A stretch of 64,000 bases of DNA. It comes from JAVJST01 sp040219295 (GTDB lineage Bacteria > Pseudomonadota > Alphaproteobacteria > Rhodospirillales > Casp-alpha2). Location of the stretch: positions 124,001 through 188,000 of the forward strand of contig JAVJST010000001.1 of the NCBI GenBank assembly GCA_040219295.1, read 5' to 3'. The notes below the pieces were generated by a model. That model was not told the origin of the DNA. It was given only the letters and a program-made list of their open reading frames with translations, and made no database searches. The position numbers and the translations under genes are program-made. Positions 49,563-58,255 of the stretch are shown piece by piece (the stretch's first letter is position 1; the number at the start of each line of letters is the position of its first letter).

Positions 49563-50204
49563 ATGATCGCTAGACCGCTCCGAAAGCGCGTCCGCTTGTC
49601 CGGCGCGCCACTGGCACTGTTTGCGGCGGCTTTGTTGCTGACAGGCTGTTACCTGCCGGCCCGCTACGATGCCGAAATCGAAATCACCCGCGAAGGCTAT
49701 TATAGCATGATCTTCGACGGGTACCTCGTGAAGCTGCCCTTCTATGATGATCTGAGAAAAGGCGGTATGGCGCCGTCGGAGGAAGCCGAAAAGATCGAAC
49801 TCTACCGTCGTGACCTCGAGAACGACCCGGCGATGTCCGGCGTCTCCTATCTGCGTCAGGGAATCTACAAGGTGCACTGGGAACGCGACGGTGACCTGAC
49901 ACGCGACAAGTATGTTGCGTTCTTGCGCCGCAACGAGAATATGCTCTCGATTCGTTACATCCGGGACGACTACACGATTCGTCTGGCCGGTTCGGGGCTT
50001 GCCAGCGAGCAGAAACAGCAGATCGTCGATGCCGGGCTCGATTCCGTTGGCGAGGTCCGCGTCATTACCAATGCCAAGGTCGTCGCCGACAATGCGACGT
50101 CGAAGCGCGATTGGCCGTCGAGAGGCCCGGGTTTCCGGATGTACACTTGGGAGTTGCCGAACATCTTCGCGCCATCACCGCAGCTGGTGATTTCGTTGCG
50201 CTGA
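49563..50204 (+). CDS. putative lipoprotein
   Basis: 213 residues with a lipoprotein signal: basic start, hydrophobic ALFAAALLL, then the lipobox LTGC, so the mature protein is anchored at Cys28. The rest is a soluble, mixed alpha/beta domain with no family I recognise. GGGAGACAATCC precedes the ATG. Convergent with the 3-hydroxyisobutyrate-dehydrogenase-like gene. Confidence 0.75.
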   Translation: MIARPLRKRVRLSGAPLALFAAALLLTGCYLPARYDAEIEITREGYYSMIFDGYLVKLPFYDDLRKGGMAPSEEAEKIELYRRDLENDPAMSGVSYLRQGIYKVHWERDGDLTRDKYVAFLRRNENMLSIRYIRDDYTIRLAGSGLASEQKQQIVDAGLDSVGEVRVITNAKVVADNATSKRDWPSRGPGFRMYTWELPNIFAPSPQLVISLR

Positions 50205-50222
50205 TAGATCACAGCGGCGCAG

Positions 50223-51089
50223 TTAGTCGCGAATGCGTCGGATCAGGCTCGAGGTGTCCCAGCGTCCGCCCCCCATCTTCTGGACGTCGCCGTAGAACTG
50301 ATCGACCAGCGCCGTGACCGGCAACCGCGCACCGTTCCGGCGCGCCTCGTCGAGGCTAATGCCGAGATCTTTGCGCATCCAGTCCGCGGCAAAACCGAAC
50401 TCGAACTTGTCGTCGATCATGGTCTCGGCACGGTTTTCCATCTGCCACGATCCGGCGGCGCCTTTCGAGATCACCTCGATGACCGCCTTCATGTCGAGAC
50501 CGGCCTTCATGCCGAAGGCGATGCCCTCGGATAGACCCTGGACGAGGCCGGCGATACAGATCTGGTTGACCATCTTGGCCAGCTGCCCGCTCCCGACCGG
50601 GCCGAGCAGCTTGTGCATCCTGGCGTAGCTCTCGAGTACCGGGCCGACCGTGTCGTAGCTTGCCTGATCACCGCCGATCATGATCGTCAGAACCCCGTTT
50701 TCGGCGCCTGCCTGGCCACCCGAAACAGGCGCATCCAGAAATCCGACGCCTTTCTCCTTTGCGGCCGCGCCAACTTCGCGCGCGACCTCTGCCGATGCCG
50801 TGGTGTGATCCATCAGAACTGCGCCCGGGGCAGTACCGGCAAGTGCGCCGTTGTCGCCGAAGGTTACGCTGCGAACATCATCGTCGTTGCCGACGCACAT
50901 GCACACGACATCCGCGCCTTCCGCGGCCTCGCGCGGTGTCCGGTGGGCACTGCCGCCGAATTCGGCCGCCCATTTTTCCGCTTTCTCGAACGTCCGGTTA
51001 AAGACCGCGACTTCGTGGCCGCCCTTGTTGGCAAGATGTCCAGCCATGGGGTAGCCCATGACGCCCAATCCGATGAATGCGGTTTTCAT
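50223..51089 (-). CDS. 3-hydroxyisobutyrate dehydrogenase-family oxidoreductase
   Basis: 288 residues of the beta-hydroxyacid dehydrogenase family: Rossmann start FIGLGVMGYPMAGHLA, substrate loop DAPVSGGQAGAENG, catalytic Lys in GQLAKMVNQI, and KDLGISLDEA near the C terminus. It oxidises a 3-hydroxyacid or reduces a tartronate/glyoxylate-type semialdehyde with NAD(P). Exact substrate not clear. It follows the inositol-phosphatase-like gene by about 100 bases on the same strand. Confidence 0.88.
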   Translation of the reverse strand: MKTAFIGLGVMGYPMAGHLANKGGHEVAVFNRTFEKAEKWAAEFGGSAHRTPREAAEGADVVCMCVGNDDDVRSVTFGDNGALAGTAPGAVLMDHTTASAEVAREVGAAAKEKGVGFLDAPVSGGQAGAENGVLTIMIGGDQASYDTVGPVLESYARMHKLLGPVGSGQLAKMVNQICIAGLVQGLSEGIAFGMKAGLDMKAVIEVISKGAAGSWQMENRAETMIDDKFEFGFAADWMRKDLGISLDEARRNGARLPVTALVDQFYGDVQKMGGGRWDTSSLIRRIRD

Positions 51090-51189
51090 GATGGTTTTGT
51101 CTCCACTGGGATGTCGGTCGTTTCTGCTTGGGGTCCTTGGCCCGGTGCGGATGGTATACCAAATCCCCTACCCGTCTGAAAACACCGCG

Positions 51190-52134
51190 TCAGGAAATCA
51201 GTGCGCGTAGCTGTTCCCAGGTCTTCGGCGACGGTGCGACGAGAAAACTCCCTTCGACGATACCGTCCCGCCCCGGTGCATAGGTGCCGCCATTTTCGGT
51301 GAGTGCCGCCGTGAAGCCGGCTTCGCGGACGATCAGGTCCCCCGCCAGATGGTCCCACGGCTTCAGGCGTCCCCCATACTGCACGAAATCGAGACTCCCG
51401 CCGGCCACGTCGAAGTACTCGATACCGACGCAACGGTAGCGCGGCGCGAGATTGGGCCGTGGCGAGCCCGGCGCGCGTTTGGTGAGTTTCTCAAGGTTTC
51501 GCTTCGCGCGGCGCCCGAAACAGCCGGTCAGATCCGAAATCTCGCTCGGCTTTTCCCCGATATCGGCCGTCGGGCGGTCGTCATCGAACATGACGCCCCT
51601 GCCGAGCACTGCCCGGCACACGACGTCCTGCACGGGCGCGTAGATCCAGCCGGCCAGGGTTTCGCCGCCGCGCCGGAGCGCGAGAAGAACGGCAAAGCAA
51701 TCGTCGCCGTCGGCGAAGTTCTGGGTGCCGTCCACGGGGTCGATGACCCAAACCGGTGAGCTACTGTCGAGCAGGGACAGTGACTCGGGGGCAAGTTCGC
51801 TGCCCTCCTCGCCGACGATCACCGAACCCGGAACAAGGTCCGCCAAAGCGGCAGCGAGGTGCCGTTCCGCGGCCGTGTCGGCCTCGGTGACGATTTCGCC
51901 CGGCCGTTTTTCGGTAATCTCGCCGCGCGCCAGGTTTCGGAACCGCGGCATGATTTCTGCGGCCGCCACGCCGCGTAGCAGATCGTCGATCCGGCGTGGG
52001 TCGAGCCCGAGCGTCGGCAGGAGGTCGTCTTTCTGGGGCAATTTCGTGGGATCCGGCGTAATGATTCGGAATCCGAATTTGGCCCGCCGGTCCGGCGAAG
52101 TCCATGCGTTGCCGTGCGGCGGCGAGCGCCCCAT
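51190..52134 (-). CDS. inositol-monophosphatase-family phosphatase
   Basis: About 314 residues. Metal-dependent phosphatase with GEEGSE, the core WVIDPVDGTQNFADGDDCF and the C-terminal KPWDHLAGDLIVREAGF. Family members hydrolyse inositol phosphate, histidinol phosphate or PAP. The start is uncertain: I use the ATG at 52134, which ends 9 bases before the divergent FemAB-like start. A start within the next 60 codons would still keep the domain. Confidence 0.85.
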   Translation of the reverse strand: MGRSPPHGNAWTSPDRRAKFGFRIITPDPTKLPQKDDLLPTLGLDPRRIDDLLRGVAAAEIMPRFRNLARGEITEKRPGEIVTEADTAAERHLAAALADLVPGSVIVGEEGSELAPESLSLLDSSSPVWVIDPVDGTQNFADGDDCFAVLLALRRGGETLAGWIYAPVQDVVCRAVLGRGVMFDDDRPTADIGEKPSEISDLTGCFGRRAKRNLEKLTKRAPGSPRPNLAPRYRCVGIEYFDVAGGSLDFVQYGGRLKPWDHLAGDLIVREAGFTAALTENGGTYAPGRDGIVEGSFLVAPSPKTWEQLRALIS

Positions 52135-52143
52135 ATTGGGGTT

Positions 52144-53304
52144 ATGCCGGACATGGGCGAAGAAACAGAGATTCAGGTCGTCGCTTCGATCGGCGAGATC
52201 GAGGCGGCCGCTTGGGATGCCTGCGCCGGTTCCGCCAACCCGACCGTCAGCCACGCCTTTCTCTCCGCGCTCGAGGACAGTGGTTCGGTCACGGCCGAGA
52301 CCGGCTGGCAACCGCAGCATCTGGTCGTGCGCGATCCGTCGGGCCGGGTCGCAGCGTGCGCGCCGCTCTATCTGAAGTCTCATTCGTACGGCGAGTACGT
52401 GTTCGACTGGGGATGGGCGGATGCCTACGAACGGGCCGGCGGCCGTTACTATCCCAAGCTCCAGTCAAGTGTACCGTTCACGCCTGTGACCGGCCCGCGG
52501 TTGCTGGTCCGTGCCGACGCCGACCCGGGCCTTGCTGACGTCTTGATCGCGGGCATGACAGGGCTTTGCCGTCAACTCGGCGTCTCGTCGGTCCATATCA
52601 CGTTTCCGAACGAGGATGAGTGGCGGCGTTTCGGCAATGCAGGACTGCAGTTGCGGACCGGCGAGCAGTTTCACTGGCGCAACGACGGCTACGCAACGTT
52701 CGACGACTTCCTTGCGGCGTTGTCGTCTCGCAAGCGCAAGAACATCGCCAAGGAGCGGCGCAAGGTCGCAGAAAGCGGCCTCGACATTCGTTGCCTCACC
52801 GGCAAGGACCTGACGGAAGACATCTGGGACCACTTCTTCCGCTTCTATCTGGATACCTCGGACCGGAAATGGGGGCAGGCCTATCTCAACCGGACATTCT
52901 TCTCCCTGCTCGGCGAACGCATGGCCGACCGGGTGATGCTGGTGACGGTTTTCGACGCGGGAGAACCCGTTGCTGCGGCGCTCAATCTAATCGGTTCCGA
53001 AATCCTCTATGGCCGAAACTGGGGCTCCGTGGTCGACGTTCCGTTCCTGCATTTCGAGTGCTGCTATTACCAGGCCATTGATTTCGCCATACGGCGCGGT
53101 CTCTCTGGCGTCGAGGCCGGCGCACAAGGTCCGCACAAGCTGCAACGCGGCTACCTGCCGACGCGGACATATAGCGCCCACTGGATCAGGGATCCTCGTC
53201 TACGCGACGCCATCGAGGACTTCCTCGCCCGCGAGCGGATCGCCGTGGACAGCGAGATCAGCTACCTCGGTAAACACTCGCCGTTTCGCGATACGGAGGG
53301 CTGA
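52144..53304 (+). CDS. FemAB-like acyltransferase (DUF482/PF04339 family)
   Basis: About 387 residues. It has two GNAT-like halves as in FemAB-type enzymes: AAWDACAGSANPTVSHAFLSA, ACAPLYLKSHSYGEYVFDWG, SRKRKNIAKERRKVAESGLD, and LSGVEAGAQGPHKLQRGYLP at the C terminus. PF04339 proteins are thought to transfer amino acids or acyl groups in the cytoplasm; none has a firmly known substrate. The start is one of two in-frame ATGs (52144, 52153). It is divergent from the phosphatase gene. Confidence 0.85.
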   Translation: MPDMGEETEIQVVASIGEIEAAAWDACAGSANPTVSHAFLSALEDSGSVTAETGWQPQHLVVRDPSGRVAACAPLYLKSHSYGEYVFDWGWADAYERAGGRYYPKLQSSVPFTPVTGPRLLVRADADPGLADVLIAGMTGLCRQLGVSSVHITFPNEDEWRRFGNAGLQLRTGEQFHWRNDGYATFDDFLAALSSRKRKNIAKERRKVAESGLDIRCLTGKDLTEDIWDHFFRFYLDTSDRKWGQAYLNRTFFSLLGERMADRVMLVTVFDAGEPVAAALNLIGSEILYGRNWGSVVDVPFLHFECCYYQAIDFAIRRGLSGVEAGAQGPHKLQRGYLPTRTYSAHWIRDPRLRDAIEDFLARERIAVDSEISYLGKHSPFRDTEG

Positions 53305-53355
53305 TTCAGATGCCTGTTCAGGCTTTGTTAACCCTGTTCGGGCGATACAGGATGG

Positions 53356-53904
53356 ATGTTTTTGCGTGCGCTCATACTGATGTTCGCCGGGCTGGGTCTG
53401 GTGTGGCTGTCGATGCCGAGCGACGGGTTCGCCGCTGGCAACTGCGGCCGACTGGTTCGCGCCCAGGGTCAGGACGTCATCGTCAACACGTGCGGGACAT
53501 GCCAGAACATTCACATAGTTCGCTCGCGCGGCGGCGGCGGCTTGCCTGATGTCCGGACATTCCGGATCGAGGCCAAGAGCCGCCTCGACCTGCCGTTCAA
53601 GGGTTTCGGCAGCACTCGTATCACCGGGTCAGATGAATGCGCACCTGAATCAGCGGAGCAGAAACGCATCGACCGCGAGGTTGCGAAGGCCAATGCCGAG
53701 TGCGTTTTGACCGGACAACTCGCCGCCGGGTACCTACTGGTTAACCGGTGTACCGCCTGCCGCCAGACAATCGTACGCTGGGTCTATGAGAACGGCGGAC
53801 AGAAAAACCTGCCGGTGAAGATCGATGCCCGTTCATCCGTCAATGTACCGCGCGGTACCGAAATCGGATTGAACGTGGTCCACGAGGAACCCTGCAGCGG
53901 GTAA
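53356..53904 (+). CDS. secreted protein with duplicated four-cysteine domain
   Basis: 182 residues with a signal peptide (to about residue 27, FAA). The mature protein is two tandem domains with the same cysteine spacing: C30-x15-C46-x2-C49-x45-C95 and C116-x15-C132-x2-C135-x44-C180. Matching blocks are VNTCGTCQN against VNRCTACRQ, and RIEAKSRLDLP against KIDARSSVNVP. Each CxxC could bind a metal or be redox active, with the outer pair forming a disulfide. Unrecognised. ATG at 53356; located 51 bases after the FemAB-like gene. Confidence 0.75.
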   Translation: MFLRALILMFAGLGLVWLSMPSDGFAAGNCGRLVRAQGQDVIVNTCGTCQNIHIVRSRGGGGLPDVRTFRIEAKSRLDLPFKGFGSTRITGSDECAPESAEQKRIDREVAKANAECVLTGQLAAGYLLVNRCTACRQTIVRWVYENGGQKNLPVKIDARSSVNVPRGTEIGLNVVHEEPCSG

Positions 53905-53942
53905 GGCTTTTCTACCGCTTCCAACCGATTTACAGTCCGACT

Positions 53943-54395
53943 ATGGATGGCGAATTACCCGTTCGCGATGAGAACCTTCGGTTGATTCATTCACCCGGTC
54001 ACGGTGAATGGCTCCGCCGTCAGTATCGCGACCGTCTCCTGGCGTTTGGTTTTGCCACGCTCATCTTCGCCGCGGCCGCCGGCTGGCTCGCGCTCGCACC
54101 GGACAACGCGGCGACTGACGGCAATGTCGTCTACGTCGACGAAGGCGAAACCCACGACGTGATCGACGCTCTCGAGGCGGATGGGTACGTCGTGATCGTG
54201 GGCAGTTCCGGTGACGCAGAAGCGACGAGCGCTACGGTCCCTACCCTCGGCTTCGTGCTTGTCTATCTGCCCTTCGTGATGATGGGCGCCGCGGTAATCG
54301 TCGCTGCAAAAATGTCAGTGGATCTCCGGCGGATCAAGAGGTGGCAGCGCGACCACGAGGCGTTTCTTGCAGGCTACGGCCGAGAGTCCGACTGA
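53943..54395 (+). CDS. two-helix membrane protein, hypothetical
   Basis: 150 residues with two membrane segments (LLAFGFATLIFAAAAGWLAL and FVLVYLPFVMMGAAVIVAA) separated by about 60 acidic residues, which would face the periplasm. The tail has SVDLRRIKRWQRDHEAFLAG, basic and cytoplasmic. No family recognised. Its stop abuts the clpA stop on the other strand with no gap. Confidence 0.6.
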   Translation: MDGELPVRDENLRLIHSPGHGEWLRRQYRDRLLAFGFATLIFAAAAGWLALAPDNAATDGNVVYVDEGETHDVIDALEADGYVVIVGSSGDAEATSATVPTLGFVLVYLPFVMMGAAVIVAAKMSVDLRRIKRWQRDHEAFLAGYGRESD

Positions 54396-56717
54396 TCAGC
54401 GCTCGACCAGTGCGGGCACTTTCCCCTTCTTGCGCTTTGCGGGCACCCGCTTGTCGTCGTCCGGGTACGTGAATGCGAGCTTCTCGTCGATCACCTGGAC
54501 GACGACCACGCCGCCCTTCTCCAGCTTGCCGAATAGCAGTTCCTCGGCGAGCGGCTTCTTGATGTTCTCCTGGATCACGCGGCCAAGTGGACGGGCACCG
54601 AAGTTTTGGTCGTATCCCTTCTTTGCCAACCACTCCCGCGCGCCGTCGGTCAGCTCGATAATGACACTTCGGTCGTCGAGCTGGCTCTCAAGCTCGAAGA
54701 CGAACTTGTCGACGACCTTGGCGACGACCTCGGGGCCGAGCGGCTTGAACGCGATGATCGAATCCAGCCGGTTCCGGAACTCCGGCGTGAACAGCTTTTC
54801 GATCGCTTCCTGATCCTCGCCGGAGCGGACTTCGCGCCCGAAGCCGATCGGTGCCTTGGCCAGTTCAGCGGCGCCGGCATTGGTCGTCATGACCAATATG
54901 ACGTTGCGGAAGTCAATGCTCTTGCCGTTGTGATCTGTCAGCTTCCCGTGATCCATGACCTGCAAGAGAATGCTGAACAGGTCGGGATGGGCCTTCTCGA
55001 TCTCGTCGAGCAGCAGCACGACATGGGGATTCTGGTCCACCGAGTCGGTCAGCAGACCGCCCTGGTCGAACCCGACGTAGCCCGGCGGTGCACCGATCAG
55101 GCGCGACACCGAATGCCGCTCCATGTACTCCGACATGTCGAAGCGCACCAGTTCGACACCAAGGGTCAGCGCGAGCTGGCGCGCGACTTCTGTCTTGCCG
55201 ACACCGGTCGGGCCCGAGAACAGGTATGCCCCGATGGGTTTTTCAGGTTCGCGCAAGCCGGCCCGGGCCAGCTTGATGGCGCTGGAAAGTGCCTCGATCG
55301 CGGGATCCTGTCCGAATACGACGGTCTTCAGATTGCGTTCGAGGTGCTGCAACGCCTCGCGATCGTTGCTGGACACCGACTTCTGCGGAATGCGGGCGAT
55401 CTTGGCGACCACATGTTCGATATCTTTCACCGAGACGGTCTTGCGGCGTCTCTTTTCGGGCAGCAGCATTCGTGACGCGCCGACCTCGTCGATGACGTCG
55501 ATTGCCTTGTCGGGCAATTTGCGGTCGCCGATGTAGCGCGCCGAAAGCTCAACGGCCGTGCGGATCGCATCGTTCGTGTATCGGACCTTGTGGTGTTCCT
55601 CGAAGTACGGCTTCAGGCCCTGCAGAATTTTGACTGCGTCCTCGATACTCGGCTCGTAGACGTCGATCTTCTGGAACCGGCGGGCCAGCGCGCGATCCTT
55701 CTCGAAATAGCTACGGTACTCCTTGTAGGTCGTCGAGCCCATGCAACGCAGTGTGCCCTTCTGCAGCGCGGGCTTGAGGATGTTCGACGCGTCCATCGAT
55801 CCGCCCGACGTCGCGCCGGCGCCGATCACCGTGTGGATTTCGTCAATGAACAGGATCGCCCCGTCGGTATTCTCGAGCTCGTTCATGACGTTCTTTAGCC
55901 GTTCCTCGAAATCGCCGCGATAGCGGGTACCGGCGAGAAGCGCGCCCATGTCGAGGGCGAAAATGGTCGCATCGGCGAGCACGTCGGGCACGTCGCCCTC
56001 GGTAATCCGCTTTGCCAGTCCTTCGGCGATGGCGGTCTTGCCGACACCGGGATCGCCGACGTAGAGCGGATTGTTCTTGTTTCGGCGACAAAGGACCTGA
56101 ATCGTGCGTTCGACTTCGTCGGCGCGGCCGATCAGGGGATCAATGCGGCCTTGCAGGGCCTTTTCGTTGAGATTCACGCAGTAAGCTTCAAGGGCTTCCT
56201 TGCCTTTCTGGACCACTTCCTCGCCGTCTTCGCCGGCGCCGCCTTCGTTGGCGCCGCGCACCGAACGCTGTTCCGACTCGCCGGGCACCTTGGCGATTCC
56301 GTGCGAGATGTAATTCACCGCGTCGAGGCGAGACATATCCTGCATCTGCAGGAAGTAGACGGCGTGGCTCTCGCGTTCGGAGAACAGCGCCACCAGAACG
56401 TTGGCACCCGTGACCTCCTCGCGGCCCGAGGACTGAACGTGAATGACGGCGCGCTGAACGACGCGTTGGAAGCCCGACGTCGGTTTTGGCTCGGAAGCCC
56501 GGTCCAGCGCGATGTCATCGAGTTCATTGTCGACGAACGCGGTCAATGCCTCGCGCAGGCTCTCGGTGTCGACGCCGCAAGCACGCAGCACGGACAAGGC
56601 ATCCTGGTCGTCGATTAGCGACAACAGCAGGTGTTCGAGGGTTGCGAACTCGTGATGCCGTTCTGTCGCGTAGGCGAGCGCCCGGTGCAGACTTTGTTCT
56701 AGGTTTCGTGACAACAC
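54396..56717 (-). CDS. clpA: ATP-dependent Clp protease ATP-binding subunit ClpA
   Basis: 773 residues of Hsp100/Clp. An N domain (HRALAYATERHHEFATLEHL) is followed by two AAA modules with Walker A GDPGVGKTAIAEG and GPTGVGKTEVARQ, and Walker B elements AILFIDEIHT and VVLLLDEIEK. It unfolds substrates for ClpP. It is followed on the same strand order by clpS upstream, 25 bases before its start, the usual clpS-clpA arrangement. Confidence 0.97.
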   Translation of the reverse strand: MLSRNLEQSLHRALAYATERHHEFATLEHLLLSLIDDQDALSVLRACGVDTESLREALTAFVDNELDDIALDRASEPKPTSGFQRVVQRAVIHVQSSGREEVTGANVLVALFSERESHAVYFLQMQDMSRLDAVNYISHGIAKVPGESEQRSVRGANEGGAGEDGEEVVQKGKEALEAYCVNLNEKALQGRIDPLIGRADEVERTIQVLCRRNKNNPLYVGDPGVGKTAIAEGLAKRITEGDVPDVLADATIFALDMGALLAGTRYRGDFEERLKNVMNELENTDGAILFIDEIHTVIGAGATSGGSMDASNILKPALQKGTLRCMGSTTYKEYRSYFEKDRALARRFQKIDVYEPSIEDAVKILQGLKPYFEEHHKVRYTNDAIRTAVELSARYIGDRKLPDKAIDVIDEVGASRMLLPEKRRRKTVSVKDIEHVVAKIARIPQKSVSSNDREALQHLERNLKTVVFGQDPAIEALSSAIKLARAGLREPEKPIGAYLFSGPTGVGKTEVARQLALTLGVELVRFDMSEYMERHSVSRLIGAPPGYVGFDQGGLLTDSVDQNPHVVLLLDEIEKAHPDLFSILLQVMDHGKLTDHNGKSIDFRNVILVMTTNAGAAELAKAPIGFGREVRSGEDQEAIEKLFTPEFRNRLDSIIAFKPLGPEVVAKVVDKFVFELESQLDDRSVIIELTDGAREWLAKKGYDQNFGARPLGRVIQENIKKPLAEELLFGKLEKGGVVVVQVIDEKLAFTYPDDDKRVPAKRKKGKVPALVER

Positions 56718-56742
56718 TTTGGTCGTTCTCCTTGCAGCCGGC

Positions 56743-57105
56743 TCAGTCGTCGCCGTCCTTCTCGATCGTGCATTGTAGCGGATGTTGATGCTGTTTTGCC
56801 AAGTCCATCACCTGGGAAACCTTGGTCTCGGCGACCTCCAGCGTGAACACGCCGCATATGCCGACGCCTCGTTGGTGCACGTGCAGCATGACACGGGTCG
56901 CGGCATCGTTGCTCATGTTGAAGAAGCGTTCGAGAACGTGGACGACGAACTCCATGGGCGTGTAGTCGTCGTTCAGCATCAAAACCTTGTACATGGCAGG
57001 TTTCTTGGTTTTTGGTCGCGCCTTGACGGCGACGCCGGTCTCGCCGTCTTCATACCGGCCGGGCGGATTCGGCGTTTTCGGTCCCTTGGGCGGTTCGTCC
57101 GCCAT
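56743..57105 (-). CDS. clpS: ClpS adaptor protein
   Basis: About 120 residues starting MADEPPKG. The conserved core KVLMLNDDYTPMEFVVHVLE and MLHVHQRGVGICGVFTLEVAE binds N-degron (N-end rule) substrates and delivers them to ClpA. The disordered N terminus is usual. Alternative starts at 57126 and 57177 are in frame, but the ATG at 57105 gives the family's normal length. Cotranscribed with clpA. Confidence 0.95.
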   Translation of the reverse strand: MADEPPKGPKTPNPPGRYEDGETGVAVKARPKTKKPAMYKVLMLNDDYTPMEFVVHVLERFFNMSNDAATRVMLHVHQRGVGICGVFTLEVAETKVSQVMDLAKQHQHPLQCTIEKDGDD

Positions 57106-57197
57106 GCATTCTCGTCGCTGAGCCATGCGACAAATATATGATCGTCCGCTGCGCCAGAAAAGTAGTCGCGCGGTCAAATATCACGACAAAATGCGAA

Positions 57198-57227
57198 ACC
57201 GCCTGGCAGCGTGTGCTGCCAGGCGGT
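57198..57227 (-). terminator. strong hairpin terminator after the phasin gene
   Basis: A perfect 13-base stem, ACCGCCTGGCAGC (57198-57210) and GCTGCCAGGCGGT (57215-57227), with loop GTGT. Read on the minus strand it is followed by TTCGCATTTT. It sits 42 bases downstream of the phasin stop and separates it from clpS. Confidence 0.85.
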
Positions 57228-57269
57228 CCTATTCTCGTCGCGGCACACGGCCGCCGGCGTCATTGAGCG

Positions 57270-57887
57270 TCAGGCGTTGCGGACCGCGGCCGTCAGGGTT
57301 TCGCCGGTCTTCCACATGTGGTCGACGACAGGTTTGGAAGCGGTCTCGAACACTTCGGCGCCCATCGCCTGCAGTTTGCGGCTTTCTTTGACGCCGAGAA
57401 CGAACGTCTCCTTGGCGAAGTCTGCCTGGGTGGCGATCACGTCGCTCGGGGTCTTCGCCGCGAACATGGCGCGCACGATGCTCGCCTGCTGTTCTGTGGC
57501 GGACTTGGCATAGCCGAGCCACTCGCCGGTGATCTTCTCCATGCCTTTGGCGAACAGGGTGTTCGCGCGGATCATGGCTTCGATACCGGCTTCGTTGACA
57601 GCGATGACGTCCTCAAGCCCGCGAATCGCGTCGATGTTCGCCTTGACGACGGACTCGACCTGCTCGCGGCCTTTGCTCATGGCTTCGTCGTAGCCCTTCT
57701 TGGCGGCATCGTTGCCCGCCTTAACGACGGTCTCGACGGTTTCCTTGCCTGCGCTTGTGACAGCTTCAACGGTTTCGCGGTGCGCCGTAACGGCAGCGGA
57801 TACGATCTCTTCGCTCGATTTGGCGGCCGCCGGAGCGGTCTTGGATTCGGTCTTCTTCGTGGTGGTGGTCTTTTTCGCGGTGGCCAT
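57270..57887 (-). CDS. phasin family protein
   Basis: 205 residues: a Lys/Thr/Ala-rich N-terminal tail (MATAKKTTTTKKTE) and long amphipathic helices typical of phasins (EFA motif region: AVNEAGIEAMIRANTLFAKG and TEQQASIVRAMFAAKTPSDV). Phasins coat polyhydroxyalkanoate granules. The ATG at 57887 has AAAGGGAG 7 bases upstream. A TGC-rich site at 57948-57965 lies about 60 bases before the start and may be the PHA-responsive operator. Confidence 0.93.
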   Translation of the reverse strand: MATAKKTTTTKKTESKTAPAAAKSSEEIVSAAVTAHRETVEAVTSAGKETVETVVKAGNDAAKKGYDEAMSKGREQVESVVKANIDAIRGLEDVIAVNEAGIEAMIRANTLFAKGMEKITGEWLGYAKSATEQQASIVRAMFAAKTPSDVIATQADFAKETFVLGVKESRKLQAMGAEVFETASKPVVDHMWKTGETLTAAVRNA

Positions 57888-58255
57888 GGAGTAACTCCCT
57901 TTCTGGCGCTTCAAAAACTATGTCAAAACACGGGTGTGAACCCAATCATGCTGCACTGCACAATTATTACGCCTAGAAGTATCATATTCTGCATGTGCGT
58001 CAAGGGGGGTGATTCGAACTCTATACGATGCAGAAACATAAGTAATTGAAAATAAACTAATAATTCTGTTTGGGTCGGCGCTCCGATTTTGTGCTCGGAC
58101 ATCCATCGTCGATTGTGCGCTGCACCAGAAACGATCAAATTCAGGGCGTGCTGCGAAACCCCTGAATCTTAACCATTTTTTCAACGGGCGGCGGTAAGTA
58201 GACTTAAGGGGAAACGCGCGGCACACTCGCGATGGCGCATCTTTAAGAGGGCGGT
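57888..58255. other. divergent intergenic region, phasin and dacA
   Basis: About 370 bases between divergent starts, noticeably AT-richer around 57950-58080. It holds the TGC-rich site described separately; for the plus strand, GAGGGCGGT lies just before the dacA-type ATG. No coding frame here has support. Confidence 0.55.
57948..57965 (-). promoter_or_regulatory. TGC-rich site, possible PhaR operator of the phasin gene
   Basis: On the minus strand this reads TTGTGCAGTGCAGCAT, an imperfect palindrome of TGCAGTGCA type. Similar TGC/GCA sites precede phasin genes in other alphaproteobacteria and are bound by the PHA-responsive repressor PhaR. No phaR gene is in the window; the assignment is inference. 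Confidence 0.45.

Noticed and set aside
57923..58138. minus-strand frame of 71 codons in the phasin-dacA gap
   Set aside because: No ribosome binding site, no similarity, and it covers the likely divergent promoter region.
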